64,000 bases of DNA from JASHPR01 sp963739645 (GTDB lineage: Bacteria > Actinomycetota > Actinomycetes > Streptosporangiales > Streptosporangiaceae), in NCBI GenBank assembly GCA_963739645.1, contig CAVUBM010000015.1, positions 1-64,000 on the forward strand, in the 5' to 3' direction. A program made the translations under genes and the position numbers. Below are positions 45,053-54,497 of this stretch, piece after piece. Numbering within the stretch: the first letter of the stretch is position 1; each line of letters begins with the position of its first letter. The notes under the pieces were generated by a model. The model saw nothing but the letters and a program-made list of their open reading frames with translations, was not told where the DNA came from and did no database searches.

Positions 45053-45658
45053 TCAGAACGCCGGCGGCGTAATGGCCGACAGCGCGGTGAGCGGGCGCTG
45101 GCCGGTGTTGCGGAGCCGGTGCGGAAGGCTGGCCTGGAAGGTTGCGGCGTCGCCGGTACGCATGTCGATGATGTCATCGCCAAGCTCGAGCACGCCGTGC
45201 CCCTTGATGATCACTAGGCATTCCTCGCCCGGGTGGCTGATCCGCTCGGGCGCGGACGCCTCGCCGGCATCGATGGTGATCTCCATCACCTCCAGCTGGC
45301 CCCGCAGGGAAGGGGTCAGCAGCTCGTAGCGCGCCCCGGTGCGGGCCAGCCCGAGGGTCTTGCGCTCGGCGCGGCGCACGAGGCTCGCGGCGGCGGCGTC
45401 AGCGGGCAGGAAGAACCGGAACACCGGCACCCCGAGTGCGGCGGCGAGCTTGCGCAGCGTGGTCACCGAGGGCTGAACGGTGCCCGACTCGATCTGGCTG
45501 ATCGCCGCGGCGCTGATCCCGACCTGCCGGGCCAGCGACGCGATCGTCAGCACGCGCTGTTCCCGCAGCGCGCGCAGGGCGCTCCCCGGCTCGGCCTGGT
45601 CCGCGGCCTCGGTGGCCGCCAGCGGGCCGGAGCCGGCGGCAGGCCTGACGCTAGCCAT
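45053..45658 (-). CDS. XRE-cupin transcriptional regulator
   Basis: 201 residues: N-terminal XRE helix-turn-helix (SLARQVGISAAAISQIESGT) and C-terminal cupin (SHPGEECLVIIKGHGVLELG). This pairing is typical of regulators of amino-acid, polyamine or taurine use. It overlaps the D-aminopeptidase gene by eight bases and is probably transcribed with it. It may sense an amino acid or peptide product. Confidence 0.85.
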   Translation of the reverse strand: MASVRPAAGSGPLAATEAADQAEPGSALRALREQRVLTIASLARQVGISAAAISQIESGTVQPSVTTLRKLAAALGVPVFRFFLPADAAAASLVRRAERKTLGLARTGARYELLTPSLRGQLEVMEITIDAGEASAPERISHPGEECLVIIKGHGVLELGDDIIDMRTGDAATFQASLPHRLRNTGQRPLTALSAITPPAF

Positions 45659-46490
45659 AGATTCCCTTCTGCCCGACCTGCAGGCCGAGCAGGAGCATCG
45701 CCACCAGCACGCGCATGGCCTCCGGGTAGTCCCGGGTCGTGTACTCCACGAAGCGGGGCGAGGTCATCCTGACTCCGGGGATGAGGTCACACGTGGCCGC
45801 GATCGTGGTGGAGTTCCACTCGATCCCGATGACGTAGGGCGGGCTGAGCCGGTAGGGCGTGAACCGGTTCCTGTCGCGCAGGGCCCGGGCGGTCGCCTCG
45901 CGGATCTGCTCCTGCGCCACCTGCGGGTGCAGGCAGTTGGCGGTGAACCGGTCGATGCCGTCCTTGACCGCGACCGTTTCCACGTCGCCCAGCACGCGCC
46001 GCGCCTCCTCGCAGACCGCGGAGTCGCCCGCAACGAGCAGCACCGGGATGCCGAAATGCCCGGCGTAGGCGGCGTTCAGGCGGGTCTCGCCGGTGGGCTC
46101 GCCGTTGAGGTAGACGTTCTGGATCTCCTTGCCGAGCAGCGTGTGGTTGAGCACGCCGCCCTCGGTGCCGGCGCAGGAATGGTAGCCGACGAAGACCGCG
46201 CCGCCGAAGGAGGGGTCCAGGCCCTGGACCATGCACATGGACTTGTGGAAGCCCTTGATCGTGCGGGCCCGCGGGTCCAGCTGCTCGAGCAGCAGATTGC
46301 GCATGATCCAGTGCGAGTCATTGACCAGGACCTCTTCGGCCCCGGCGTCGTAGGCGCCGAGGACCGCCGCGTTCGCGTCGCCCGTCATGAAGACCCGGCC
46401 CCGCTCGTATTCGGCGCCGCCGGGCAGCACGTCCTCCGGATCGGTGATCGCGGACACGCCCTCCATGTCAACCGAGACGAAGATTTTCAT
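45651..46490 (-). CDS. dppA: M55-family D-aminopeptidase (DppA-like)
   Basis: An intact 279-residue zinc peptidase that removes D-amino acids from short peptides such as D-Ala-D-Ala. It opens MKIFVSVDMEGVSAI, whose Asp and Glu in DMEG bind metal, and continues EVLVNDSHWIMRNLL with a further metal His, and VGYHSCAGTEGGVLNHTLLG. Start at 46490 with AAGGAGC upstream. It is divergent from an amino-acid permease, so peptide cleavage and uptake may be regulated together. Confidence 0.88.
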   Translation of the reverse strand: MKIFVSVDMEGVSAITDPEDVLPGGAEYERGRVFMTGDANAAVLGAYDAGAEEVLVNDSHWIMRNLLLEQLDPRARTIKGFHKSMCMVQGLDPSFGGAVFVGYHSCAGTEGGVLNHTLLGKEIQNVYLNGEPTGETRLNAAYAGHFGIPVLLVAGDSAVCEEARRVLGDVETVAVKDGIDRFTANCLHPQVAQEQIREATARALRDRNRFTPYRLSPPYVIGIEWNSTTIAATCDLIPGVRMTSPRFVEYTTRDYPEAMRVLVAMLLLGLQVGQKGIYG

Positions 46491-46530
46491 CGTTGCTCCT
46501 TGTCCCGCCATTGACGGCCAAGCACCGATA

Positions 46531-46559
46531 TTGACCGAAATCGATCGTAGGTGTAGCTT
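46531..46559 (+). promoter_or_regulatory. Predicted promoter of the amino-acid permease gene
   Basis: TTGACC (46531) and TAGCTT (46554) are separated by 17 bases, in a locally AT-richer stretch between divergent genes, about 45 bases before the permease start codon. Confidence 0.45.
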
Positions 46560-46604
46560 ACGCGCCATTAGTACTGCTTGTGTACCCAGCGTAAGGGGTG
46601 CGGT

Positions 46605-48059
46605 ATGACCGATCCAGCTCGCGACGAGACAGCCCAGACGCAGCAGGCCCTGGAGTCGCTCGGCTACAAGCAGGAACTGCAGCGGGGCGTCAACTCACTC
46701 GGCCACCTCGCGCTGATCCTTTCCGATATCACGCCCACGGCTTCGCTGCTCGTGGTCGGGACCGCCGTGATCGCGGTCGCGGGCACGGGCTCGGTCTGGG
46801 CCTACATCATCGGCTGCTTCATCGCTGTGAACGTGGCCCTGTGCATGGGCGAGCTCGGCTCGATGTTCCCGGTGGCTGGCGGGCTGTTCTCGATCGTCAC
46901 CCGGGTCCTGGGCAAGGCCACCGGGTTCGTCGCGATGGTCGACTACATGGGGCAGGCCGTGTTCCTGCCCGCGAGCGTGGCCATCGGCATCGGCACGTAC
47001 GTGCACTCGCTGGATTCCAGCCTGCCGACCAACCTGATCGCCGGGTTCGGGATGATCGTGGTCACCGCGACATCACTGCTGCAGATCAAGCTCAACGCGT
47101 GGCTGACCGGGGTGTTCCTGGCGATCGAGCTCATCGTGGTCGGGGCGCTGGGCGTGGCGGGGTTCTCGCACTGGCAGCAGCCGCTGTCGATCCTCACCCA
47201 TCCCGTCGTCTCGAACGGCAGCGGCGGCCTGTCCCCGGTCGCCACGAGCGCGATCGTCGCCGCGCTCGCGACCGCGCTGTTCTCCGTGAACGGCTACGAC
47301 AGCGGGATCAACTTCGCCGAGGAGGTCATCGGGTCGGCCTCAGCGGTGGGGCGGGCCGTGGTCACCGCGGCGTGCATCGGGATCTTCTTCGAGATCGTGC
47401 CGTTCATCGGCGTGGTCTTCGGCGCGCACAACCTGGCCGCCTTCCTCAATTCAGGGACGCCGATGACCGAGGTCGCCGGCGAGGCGTTCGGGCATACGTT
47501 CGTCACCCTCATCACCATTGGCGGGCTCATCGCGATCTTCAATGCCTCGGTCGCCATTACCCTGCAGTTCTCCCGCATCGTCTGGGCCAGCGGGCGGGAC
47601 TTCGCCTGGCCGGAACCGGTGAGCTCGTGGATCGCGAAGGTCGAGCACAAGCGGGGTGCGCCCTGGGTGGCCACGCTCATCGTGGGCACCCTGGCGACCA
47701 TCCTCTGCTTCCAGGCGTCGCTCGTGACGGTCGTGACGTTCACAGCGGTGCTGATCGTGGTGCTGTACGGGCTGATCGCGGTCTCGGCGCTGGTGAGCCG
47801 TGTCCGCCAGAAGCATCTTGCCCGGCCGTCCCGCATGCCGTTCTGGCCGATCCCGCCGATCCTCGCCCTGGCCGGCGTGGTGATCGCCCTCACCCAGCAG
47901 AAGCACTCCGACCTCGTGGTCACCGCGTGCATCTTCGCCGCGGCCCTGATCTACTACTTCGCCTTCGTCCGGCCCAGGCGCGCCAAGTACTGGACCGTCT
48001 CCGGCGCCGTGCCCGACCCTGCCGACCCAGCGGAAGCGAGCACCGAAGCCGGCTCCTAG
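46605..48059 (+). CDS. APC-family amino acid permease
   Basis: 484 residues with about 12 helices. It has the APC N-terminal pattern LALILSDITPTASLLVVGTA and GELGSMFPVAGGLFSIVTRV, and the later NGYDSGINFAEEVIGSASAV. It imports an amino acid by proton symport. The start ATG at 46605 has AAGGGG upstream. Divergent from dppA and its regulator, which hints at uptake of the amino acids released. Confidence 0.88.
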   Translation: MTDPARDETAQTQQALESLGYKQELQRGVNSLGHLALILSDITPTASLLVVGTAVIAVAGTGSVWAYIIGCFIAVNVALCMGELGSMFPVAGGLFSIVTRVLGKATGFVAMVDYMGQAVFLPASVAIGIGTYVHSLDSSLPTNLIAGFGMIVVTATSLLQIKLNAWLTGVFLAIELIVVGALGVAGFSHWQQPLSILTHPVVSNGSGGLSPVATSAIVAALATALFSVNGYDSGINFAEEVIGSASAVGRAVVTAACIGIFFEIVPFIGVVFGAHNLAAFLNSGTPMTEVAGEAFGHTFVTLITIGGLIAIFNASVAITLQFSRIVWASGRDFAWPEPVSSWIAKVEHKRGAPWVATLIVGTLATILCFQASLVTVVTFTAVLIVVLYGLIAVSALVSRVRQKHLARPSRMPFWPIPPILALAGVVIALTQQKHSDLVVTACIFAAALIYYFAFVRPRRAKYWTVSGAVPDPADPAEASTEAGS

Positions 48060-48091
48060 CCGGGCGTCAGTGCGCGGTGTCGACGGCTCTG

Positions 48092-48803
48092 CTAACGGAA
48101 CAGGGCGCTGTAGGCGTTGAGCGCGGGCTGGCCGCCGAGATGGGCGTAGAGCACGGTCGAGTCCGGTCCGATCTCGCCGGTGCGGACCAGGTCGAGCAAT
48201 CCGGCCATGGACTTGCCCTCGTAGACCGGGTCGAGGATGACGCCTTCGAGGCTGGCGGTCAGCCGGATCGCGTCGAGCGTGGATGACACCGGGATGCCGT
48301 AGTAGTCGCCCGCCCAGCCCGGCAGGACGGTGATCTCGTCGTCGCGCAGCTCCCGGCCGAGGCCGATGAGCGCGGCGGTGTTGCGGGCGATCTTCTCGAC
48401 CTGGGCGCGGGTCTCGTTGAGCTTGGCCGACGCGTCAACGCCGATCACCCGCCGTGGCCGGTCCTGGCCGGCGAATCCGGCGATCATTCCGGCCTGGGTC
48501 GAGCCGGTCACGCTGCAGACGATGATGGTGTCGAAGAAGATCCCGAGCTCGTCCTCCTGCTGCTGCACCTCGTAGGCCCAGTTCGCGAAGCCGAGACCGC
48601 CGAGCCGGTGATCGGAGGCGCCGGCCGGGATCGCATAGGGCGAGCTTGCGGGTCTTGTTCCCGCCGAACGCGAGCCCGGAGTTGCAGTCATCCCGCTTGG
48701 CCCAGATGCGCGCGCCGCCGAGCCGGGCGGACAGCCGCCCCAGCGGATGGACCGGGCTGGGGCCGAACAGGAGCGGATGGCGCGGGAAGTCGCTCAGCGA
48801 CAT
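48092..48803 (-). pseudogene. ACC deaminase / D-cysteine desulfhydrase-like gene with internal deletion
   Basis: A PLP fold type II enzyme that breaks 1-aminocyclopropane-1-carboxylate or D-cysteine. The N-terminus (HPLGRLSARLGGARIWAKRD) reaches the PLP-lysine motif FGGNKTRKLA. It then jumps in another frame to YAIPAGASDHRLGGLGF and runs to the C-terminus (VLYAHLGGQPALNAYSALFR). About 95 codons normally between these points, including the Ser-Asn-Gln substrate loop, are missing. The product would be inactive. Confidence 0.78.
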
Positions 48804-48812
48804 GGAGCCCTC

Positions 48813-49397
48813 CTAGGGGGTGGAGCGTGACTCGGGGTGGCCGCGGTGCCGCGACCATTCCTCGGCGAGGATCCCCATCACCTGGGCGTCGACCCACTCG
48901 CCCTCCCAGCGCAGCGCCTGCCGTCTCGTGCCCTCGGCCACGAAGCCGGCCTTCTCGTACACGCGGCGCGCCCTCGGGTTGAACGAGAACACCACCAGCT
49001 CGATCCGGTGCACGCCGACCCTCTCGAACGCGTGCGCCAGCACCAGCCGGGTCGCCTCGGTGCCGAGGCCGCGGCCGTAGTACTCGGGTCCGGCCAGCAG
49101 GATCCGGAAGGCGCAGGAGCGGTTGTCGGTGTCGAGGTCGTTCAGCACCACCTCGCCGGCCCAGCCGCCGGTGGCCCGCTCGACGATGGCCAGGTCCAGC
49201 CGGTCATCATGACCAGCCCGGGTGCCGTACCAGGCTTCGAGCTCCCGCAGGGTGTACCTGCGGTGACTGCCGGTGAGCCGGATGGTCTCATCGTGGATGG
49301 CATGCAGCGCGGCGGCGTCGGCCGTGCGCACCGGCCGCAGCACCACCAGCCCGCCCTCCAGCGTCGGCTTCTCGGCGAACGAGATCGCGGCGGCCAT
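48813..49397 (-). CDS. GNAT-family N-acetyltransferase (RimJ/RimL-like)
   Basis: 194 residues, intact. N-terminal LEGGLVVLRPVRTADAAALH, the acetyl-CoA loop GPEYYGRGLGTEATRLVLAH, then RIELVVFSFNPRARRVYEKA. Probably acetylates a protein N-terminus or small amine. It lies ten bases upstream of the deaminase-like gene and may be co-transcribed. Confidence 0.85.
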   Translation of the reverse strand: MAAAISFAEKPTLEGGLVVLRPVRTADAAALHAIHDETIRLTGSHRRYTLRELEAWYGTRAGHDDRLDLAIVERATGGWAGEVVLNDLDTDNRSCAFRILLAGPEYYGRGLGTEATRLVLAHAFERVGVHRIELVVFSFNPRARRVYEKAGFVAEGTRRQALRWEGEWVDAQVMGILAEEWSRHRGHPESRSTP

Positions 49398-49650
49398 GAA
49401 CTTGTTCTACACCAGCCCGCAGGGGCCGGCCGGGGCAGGTCAGCGGCGCCGCACCCGCCGATAGTCACCACATCAGTTGCAAAGGAGGCGTCCCGGTGAG
49501 GTGCAGACACGAACCGATCTTTATCTCGTGGGGGCTGGCTTTCCTTTCACCATAGCGGGCCTAGTTTTGCGGCCTGGTCTTAACGGCAGTGCAGTAATTG
49601 TTCGGTGGACGGCGGAGTCCATGGGCAATGGCGGTTCTCCCCGGGAATTA

Positions 49651-50728
49651 TTACCGAGCCGGGCGCTCCGGTGACAATGGCGGCGTTTCGGCATCACCGG
49701 GCCGGTTTTCTGAGATCCAGCCGTCAATGCACTGCCACCAGTCATAGAGCCACTGGACCTGTGCTTCATGGCCGGCCGAGCGCGGCACCTGCGGGGCAGG
49801 AACGCGCCACCATTTCGCGCGGATGACCTGGTCCATCGGCAGGCTCCGCCACACATCGCGCACGCTGACGAGGCGGTCGAGCCCGGCGTGCGCCACGAAG
49901 ATCACGTCGGCCTCGGGGCAGGCCGCGATGGCCGCCAGCGCGCCGCCGGGCCGGGGGGGAAGGACGTTGGGCATCTGGATGGCCCGGGCGGCCAGGTCGC
50001 GACGGCCCAGCCGTTCCAGCCGCCTGATGCCGCGCTGCCACCGGCCGGGCGTCCAGTTGCCGCCCTCCGGGAAGATCACCAGCGCACCGGTCTGGTCGAG
50101 CCCGCTGGCCAGGCGCTCGATCTGCTCGGTGAATATCTGCTCGCCCACGCGCCCGGGCTGGATGAACACGTTGGGCAGGCGGTTGGTCACGACGTCCACG
50201 CCGGGATCGAGCTGCATGGCCGCCTTCATGACGATGCGCGGCCGGCGCCCGTACACGCTGAGCAGCTGGTGCACGAGCAGGAAGGAGTCGCCGGGCCCGG
50301 CGTGGCGGCTGAGCACGATCACCGGGCGGGCCAGCCTGGCCGCCTGCTCCTCGGCGGTGAGCTCGGGTTCGTCGACCTCGATCCGCAGCCGGAACATGCT
50401 GGTCGCCGCGCGGTAGATCCGGTCGAGGTACCAGTGCATGAGCGCGTAGTGCCGGCTCGTGGAAGGGCTCGGTGCGCAGCCGCCCGCCGAACCCGCTCGC
50501 GATCCACAGGCCCAGGCACATGAACAGCGCGGCGGTTTCGGCGGTGAGCCAGATGACCGCGAAGTTGAGCAGCCGCAGACCCCGCCTGCGGCTGGGCCGC
50601 ACCCGCCTGAGCAGCTCGAAGCCGAGGATCAGCAGGGCGAGCAGCGGGGACAGCACGACGACGGCAAGCGCGATGACGACGGCGAGCGGCGCCAGCACCA
50701 GCCGCCGGATCAGCCTCGGTGGGAGCAT
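49651..50728 (-). CDS. PlsC-like membrane acyltransferase, one frameshift
   Basis: About 358 residues. The N-terminus has a membrane domain (LAPLAVVIALAVVVLSPLLA and NFAVIWLTAETAALFMCLGL). After a shift near 50455 comes the acyltransferase domain with the catalytic HAGPGDSF (His-x4-Asp) and the substrate motif ALVIFPEGGNWTP. It adds an acyl chain to a lysophospholipid or similar acceptor. The patatin-like gene lies just upstream on the same strand, so phospholipid remodelling is likely. Confidence 0.82.
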
Positions 50729-50757
50729 CCCCGCTCCTGGTTCCTCGGTGCCCGGGG

Positions 50758-51582
50758 TCAGGCCCCGGCCAGCGTGGCGAGATAGCTCGCGGACGCCCGG
50801 TACGCACGCTCGATACTCGCACTGACCTTAGTCTTGTCGCGGTACCTGAGCTGCGAAAGATCAGGCGGCCGCCCGTCTGTGCCCGCGGGCAGGACATGCA
50901 CGCGGACGTCGTCGGGCAAAGTCGACATCTCCTCGTGGAACCGGTGCCGGCGGGCGATCTCGAAGGCGACCAGGCCGACCTCCCAGGGCCGGCGGGGCAC
51001 GGTCAGCTCGCTCTCGATCCGCCCGACCTGCAGGATGTACACGGTCCGCGCACCCAGGGCGACCGCCCGCCCGACCGGGATCGAATGCACCAGGCCGCCG
51101 TCGAAGTAGTGCTCGCCATCGACCTCGACCGGCGGCAGCAACCCGGGCACGGCGCACGAGGCCAGCACCGCGGGCACGATCGGCCCGCTGCTGAACCAGC
51201 GGGCGGTGGCGTGCTCGATGCTGGCCGCCACGCAATGAAAGGGCAGTCCCAGGTCGGCGAAGTCAGCGACGGGCAGCGAGCTGGCCAGCAGCTGGCGCAG
51301 CGGCTCGATGGAATGCAGGTGCGTGCCGGAGCGCGCCAGCCGCGCCGCTCGGGCCCAGAGGTTCTCGCTGAACGCCTGGCGCAGCGCGTCGCCCTGCCAC
51401 ATCTGGCCGAGCAGCGCGGCCGCGCCCACCGGGTCGGCGGCCACGAACGCGCCGTTGATGGCGCCCACCGACGTGCCCACGACCAGGTCCGGCTTGATGC
51501 CGGCCTCCGCCAGCGCCCGGAGCATGCCGACCTCGTGAGCACCGAGAATGCCCCCGCCGCCGAGCACGAACGCCGTATCCAC
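50758..51582 (-). CDS. Patatin-like phospholipase
   Basis: 274 residues, intact. Oxyanion motif VLGGGGILGAHEVGML, nucleophile Ser in VVGTSVGAINGAF (Gly-Thr-Ser-Val-Gly) and the catalytic Asp in YFDGGLVHSIPVG. It hydrolyses acyl chains from lipids. Upstream of the acyltransferase gene with 29 bases between, so together they could deacylate and reacylate membrane lipids. Confidence 0.9.
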   Translation of the reverse strand: MDTAFVLGGGGILGAHEVGMLRALAEAGIKPDLVVGTSVGAINGAFVAADPVGAAALLGQMWQGDALRQAFSENLWARAARLARSGTHLHSIEPLRQLLASSLPVADFADLGLPFHCVAASIEHATARWFSSGPIVPAVLASCAVPGLLPPVEVDGEHYFDGGLVHSIPVGRAVALGARTVYILQVGRIESELTVPRRPWEVGLVAFEIARRHRFHEEMSTLPDDVRVHVLPAGTDGRPPDLSQLRYRDKTKVSASIERAYRASASYLATLAGA

Positions 51583-51623
51583 CCGTCAACCTCCTGCTGT
51601 CAAGCAAAGCAGATCAGGGACAG

Positions 51624-51697
51624 GGCAGGCAGGGCGTGGTGCCGGTGGGCGGGTCGCCAGGGCAGGCAGGGCGTGGTGTCGGTGGGCGGGTCGCCAG
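51624..51697 (+). repeat. Two-copy tandem repeat, 37-bp unit
   Basis: GGCAGGCAGGGCGTGGTG begins at 51624 and again at 51661. The two 37-base units differ by one base. It is intergenic, directly before the 3' end of the epimerase-like gene. Confidence 0.8.
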
Positions 51698-51707
51698 GGT
51701 GAGGCGG

Positions 51708-52709
51708 CTAGCGGCGGGCGGCGACCGGGGGGCAGGACGGGCGGACGCTGGCGGTCGTGTCTGAGCCGGGCAGGGCGTGCCGGAAGTACGCGACGGTCCG
51801 CTCGAGCCCCTCATCGAGCGGGACGGCCGGCTCCCAGCCCAGCAGCTCCCGGGCCCGGCTGATGTCGGGCTTGCGCCGGACCGGGTCGTCGGAAGGGAGC
51901 GGGCGGTGCTCGACCGGGGAGCCGCCGCCGGCCAGCGCCAGCACCTTGGCGGCGAGCTCGGTCATCGTGTACTCGCAGGGATTGCCGAGGTTGACCGGGC
52001 CGGTGACCTCCTCCGGCGAGTTCATGAGCGCGATCAGTCCCTGAACCAGGTCGTCGACATAACAGAACGACCTGGTCTGCGAGCCGTCGCCGAAGATGGT
52101 GACCGGCTCGCCGCGCAGCGCCGCGACGATGAAGGCCGACACCACGCGGCCGTCGTTGGCCAGCATGTTGGGGCCGTAGGTGTTGAAGATCCTGGCCACC
52201 TTGACCGGGAGCGCATGCTGGCGGTGGTAGTCGAAGAACAGCGTCTCCGCGCACCGCTTGCCCTCGTCGTAGCAGGACCGCAGGCCGATGGGATTCACGT
52301 TGCCCCAGTACGACTCGGACTGCGGGTGCATGGCGGGGTCGCCGTAGACCTCAGAGGTCGAGGCGAGCAGGATCGGCACGCGCAGCCGCTTGGCCAGCCC
52401 GAGCATGTTGATCGACCCGTGCACGCACGTCTTGGTGGTCTGCACCGGGTCCCGCTGGTAGAAGACCGGCGAGGCCGGGCAGGCGAGGTGGTAGATCTGG
52501 TCGACCTCGACGTAGAGCGGGAACGTCACGTCGTGGCGTATGAGCTCGAAGCCGGGCTCGCCGAGCAACTCGAGAACGTTATGGCGGCTGCTTGAATAAA
52601 AGTTATCCACAACGAGAACGTCGTTACCAAGAGATAGCAAAGTCTTGCTCAAGTGCGAGCCAATAAATCCCGAACCCCCGGTCACCAGGATCCGCTTAGG
52701 TGCAGAAAC
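51708..52709 (-). CDS. UDP-glucuronate decarboxylase-like SDR enzyme
   Basis: About 334 residues of an extended short-chain dehydrogenase. NAD motif ILVTGGSGFIGSHLSKTLL, then IYHLACPASPVFYQRDPVQ, the catalytic Ser/Tyr region STSEVYGDP and SCYDEGKRCAETLFFDYHRQ, and DGSQTRSFCYVDDLVQGLI. It converts UDP-glucuronate to UDP-xylose or a similar sugar nucleotide. No standard start codon lies near the expected start: Val at 52709 is GTT, so the start may be damaged or further upstream. Divergent from a glycosyltransferase. Confidence 0.83.
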   Translation of the reverse strand, partial: VSAPKRILVTGGSGFIGSHLSKTLLSLGNDVLVVDNFYSSSRHNVLELLGEPGFELIRHDVTFPLYVEVDQIYHLACPASPVFYQRDPVQTTKTCVHGSINMLGLAKRLRVPILLASTSEVYGDPAMHPQSESYWGNVNPIGLRSCYDEGKRCAETLFFDYHRQHALPVKVARIFNTYGPNMLANDGRVVSAFIVAALRGEPVTIFGDGSQTRSFCYVDDLVQGLIALMNSPEEVTGPVNLGNPCEYTMTELAAKVLALAGGGSPVEHRPLPSDDPVRRKPDISRARELLGWEPAVPLDEGLERTVAYFRHALPGSDTTASVRPSCPPVAARR

Positions 52710-52851
52710 TTCGGTTTCGCAACGATCTTTGCGTCCCGTTCCAGCCCACAGAATCCCCTTTTGGCTGACGCTGGCACCCCGTGTGCCAAATCCACCCGGC
52801 CGCAATCTATACGATTTGCCGCTCCCGTGGTCTCCCGTAAGCTTGCTCACC

Positions 52852-53544
52852 GTGAAACTTTCCATACTTATGCCGGTATACAACGAGCGGGATACCTTGG
52901 CCTCCGCGGTGAAGGATGTGCTCAACGTGACCTTTCCGTGCGAGGTCGAGCTCGTCGTGGTCGACGACGGCAGCACGGACGGCACCAGGGACCTGTACCG
53001 GTCGCTCGGGGACCCCAGGGTCAGCGTCCACATGCACGAGCGTAACCGGGGCAAGGGCGCGGCGATACGAACCGCGGCGGCCGCCGCCTCGGGCGACTAC
53101 GTGATCATGTGCGACGCGGACCTCGAGTACGCGCCCGCCGAGATCCCGTCGCTGCTGACACCCGTGATCGCGGGCGATGCCGAGGTGGTCTACGGCACCA
53201 GGACGTTCGGCAGCCACAACGCCTACTCCTACACCTACGTCCTGGGCAACAAAGGCGTGACCACGTTCGCGAACGTGCTCTTCAACTGCTACATCAGCGA
53301 CCTGGAGACCTGCTTCAAGCTGATGCCCGCCGGGCTCTACCGCGACCTGAACATCCGCGAGACCGGGTTCGGCATGGAAGCCGAGGTCACGGGAAAGCTG
53401 CTGCGGCGGGGGATACGGCCCTATGAGGTGCCGATCAGCTATAAGGCGCGAAGCCGCGAAGCGGGAAAGAAGCTCACCTGGCGCGATGGCGTTGAAGCGC
53501 TGTGGATCCTGTTCCGGGAGCGATTCACCCCGCGTCGCGGCTGA
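52852..53544 (+). CDS. Family 2 glycosyltransferase (dolichyl-phosphate-sugar synthase-like)
   Basis: 230 residues from a GTG start. LSILMPVYNERDTLASAVKD, VVVDDGSTDGTRDLYRS, the metal motif MCDADLEYAPAEIPSLL and the acceptor region ETGFGMEAEVTGKLLRRG. It resembles enzymes that load mannose or glucose on a polyprenyl phosphate. There is no C-terminal membrane domain. Divergent from the sugar-nucleotide enzyme, suggesting envelope polysaccharide synthesis. Confidence 0.88.
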   Translation: MKLSILMPVYNERDTLASAVKDVLNVTFPCEVELVVVDDGSTDGTRDLYRSLGDPRVSVHMHERNRGKGAAIRTAAAAASGDYVIMCDADLEYAPAEIPSLLTPVIAGDAEVVYGTRTFGSHNAYSYTYVLGNKGVTTFANVLFNCYISDLETCFKLMPAGLYRDLNIRETGFGMEAEVTGKLLRRGIRPYEVPISYKARSREAGKKLTWRDGVEALWILFRERFTPRRG

Positions 53545-53643
53545 CCGATAGACACCGGTAGGTTCACCCCATCCCGGGGCAGCGACCGCGCAGGAGCGGC
53601 CGTTTCGTTACGGTAGGAACGCTGCCGGGAGCGGAGCGAAGGG

Positions 53644-54417
53644 ATGGCTATGTGGAATTCGTTCAGCACTGACGACCGTGCGGGTATCACGGCCGAAGTG
53701 ATCGCCTTTCCCGGGGGCAACGGGGATGAGATTCACGCCTACGTGGCCCGGCCGGACAGCGACGGGCCGGTGCCCGGGGTCGTGGCCGTGCACCACATGC
53801 CCGGCTGGGACGAGTTCTACCGGGAGTTCTGCGAGCGCCTCGCGCGGCACGGGTACCACGTGATCTGCCCGGACCTGTACTGCCGCTTCGGGCACGGCAG
53901 CCCCGACGACATCGCGGCCAAGGCCCGGTCGTCGGGCGGGGTGCGCGACGACGCCGTGGTGGCGGACGGCGCGGCCGCGCTCGCCTGGCTTCGCGCCCAG
54001 CCCGGTAGCAACGGCAAGGTGGGCATCATCGGCACCTGCTCGGGCGGGCGGCACGCGCTGCTCACCGCGTCCCGGACGGCCGGGTTCGGCGCGGTCGCCG
54101 ACCTGTGGGGCGGGGGCGTGGTCATGCCGAAGGAGGCGCTCGACGAGGCCCACCCGGTGGCGCCGATCGACCTGACCGAGGGCTTGTCCGCGCCGCTGCT
54201 CGGGCTGTTCGGCAACGACGACCAGCACCCCACGCCGGAGCAGGTGAACCAGCACGAGGCCGAGCTGAAGCGGCACGGCAAGGAGTATGAGTTCCACCGC
54301 TACGACGGCGCCGGGCACGGGTTCTTCTACTACCACACACCGATGTACCGGCCCGAGGCGGCGATGGACGGCTGGGCCAAGGTCTTCGGCTTCTTCGGCC
54401 AGCACCTCGCGAGCTGA
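53644..54417 (+). CDS. Dienelactone hydrolase family protein
   Basis: 257 residues with the alpha/beta hydrolase fold. The nucleophile is Cys in IIGTCSGGRHALLTAS (Gly-x-Cys-x-Gly), the acid lies in LFGNDDQHPTPEQVN and the base His in YDGAGHGFFYYHTP. It hydrolyses a lactone or ester. It is 80 bases ahead of the DNA repair genes and may or may not belong with them. Confidence 0.85.
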   Translation: MAMWNSFSTDDRAGITAEVIAFPGGNGDEIHAYVARPDSDGPVPGVVAVHHMPGWDEFYREFCERLARHGYHVICPDLYCRFGHGSPDDIAAKARSSGGVRDDAVVADGAAALAWLRAQPGSNGKVGIIGTCSGGRHALLTASRTAGFGAVADLWGGGVVMPKEALDEAHPVAPIDLTEGLSAPLLGLFGNDDQHPTPEQVNQHEAELKRHGKEYEFHRYDGAGHGFFYYHTPMYRPEAAMDGWAKVFGFFGQHLAS

Positions 54418-54497
54418 CGGCCGCGGGGGCCTGGCCGCGACCTCCCGGACCTCACGATTCGGCCGGCCCCGGGCGTCTACCGGGCGACGCTGCTGAA

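Noticed and set aside
50740..50765. GGGGTCAGGCCCC palindrome at the end of the patatin gene
   Set aside because: It resembles the REP-like core but differs at the central A, overlaps a stop codon in region B, and lacks the longer shared framework.
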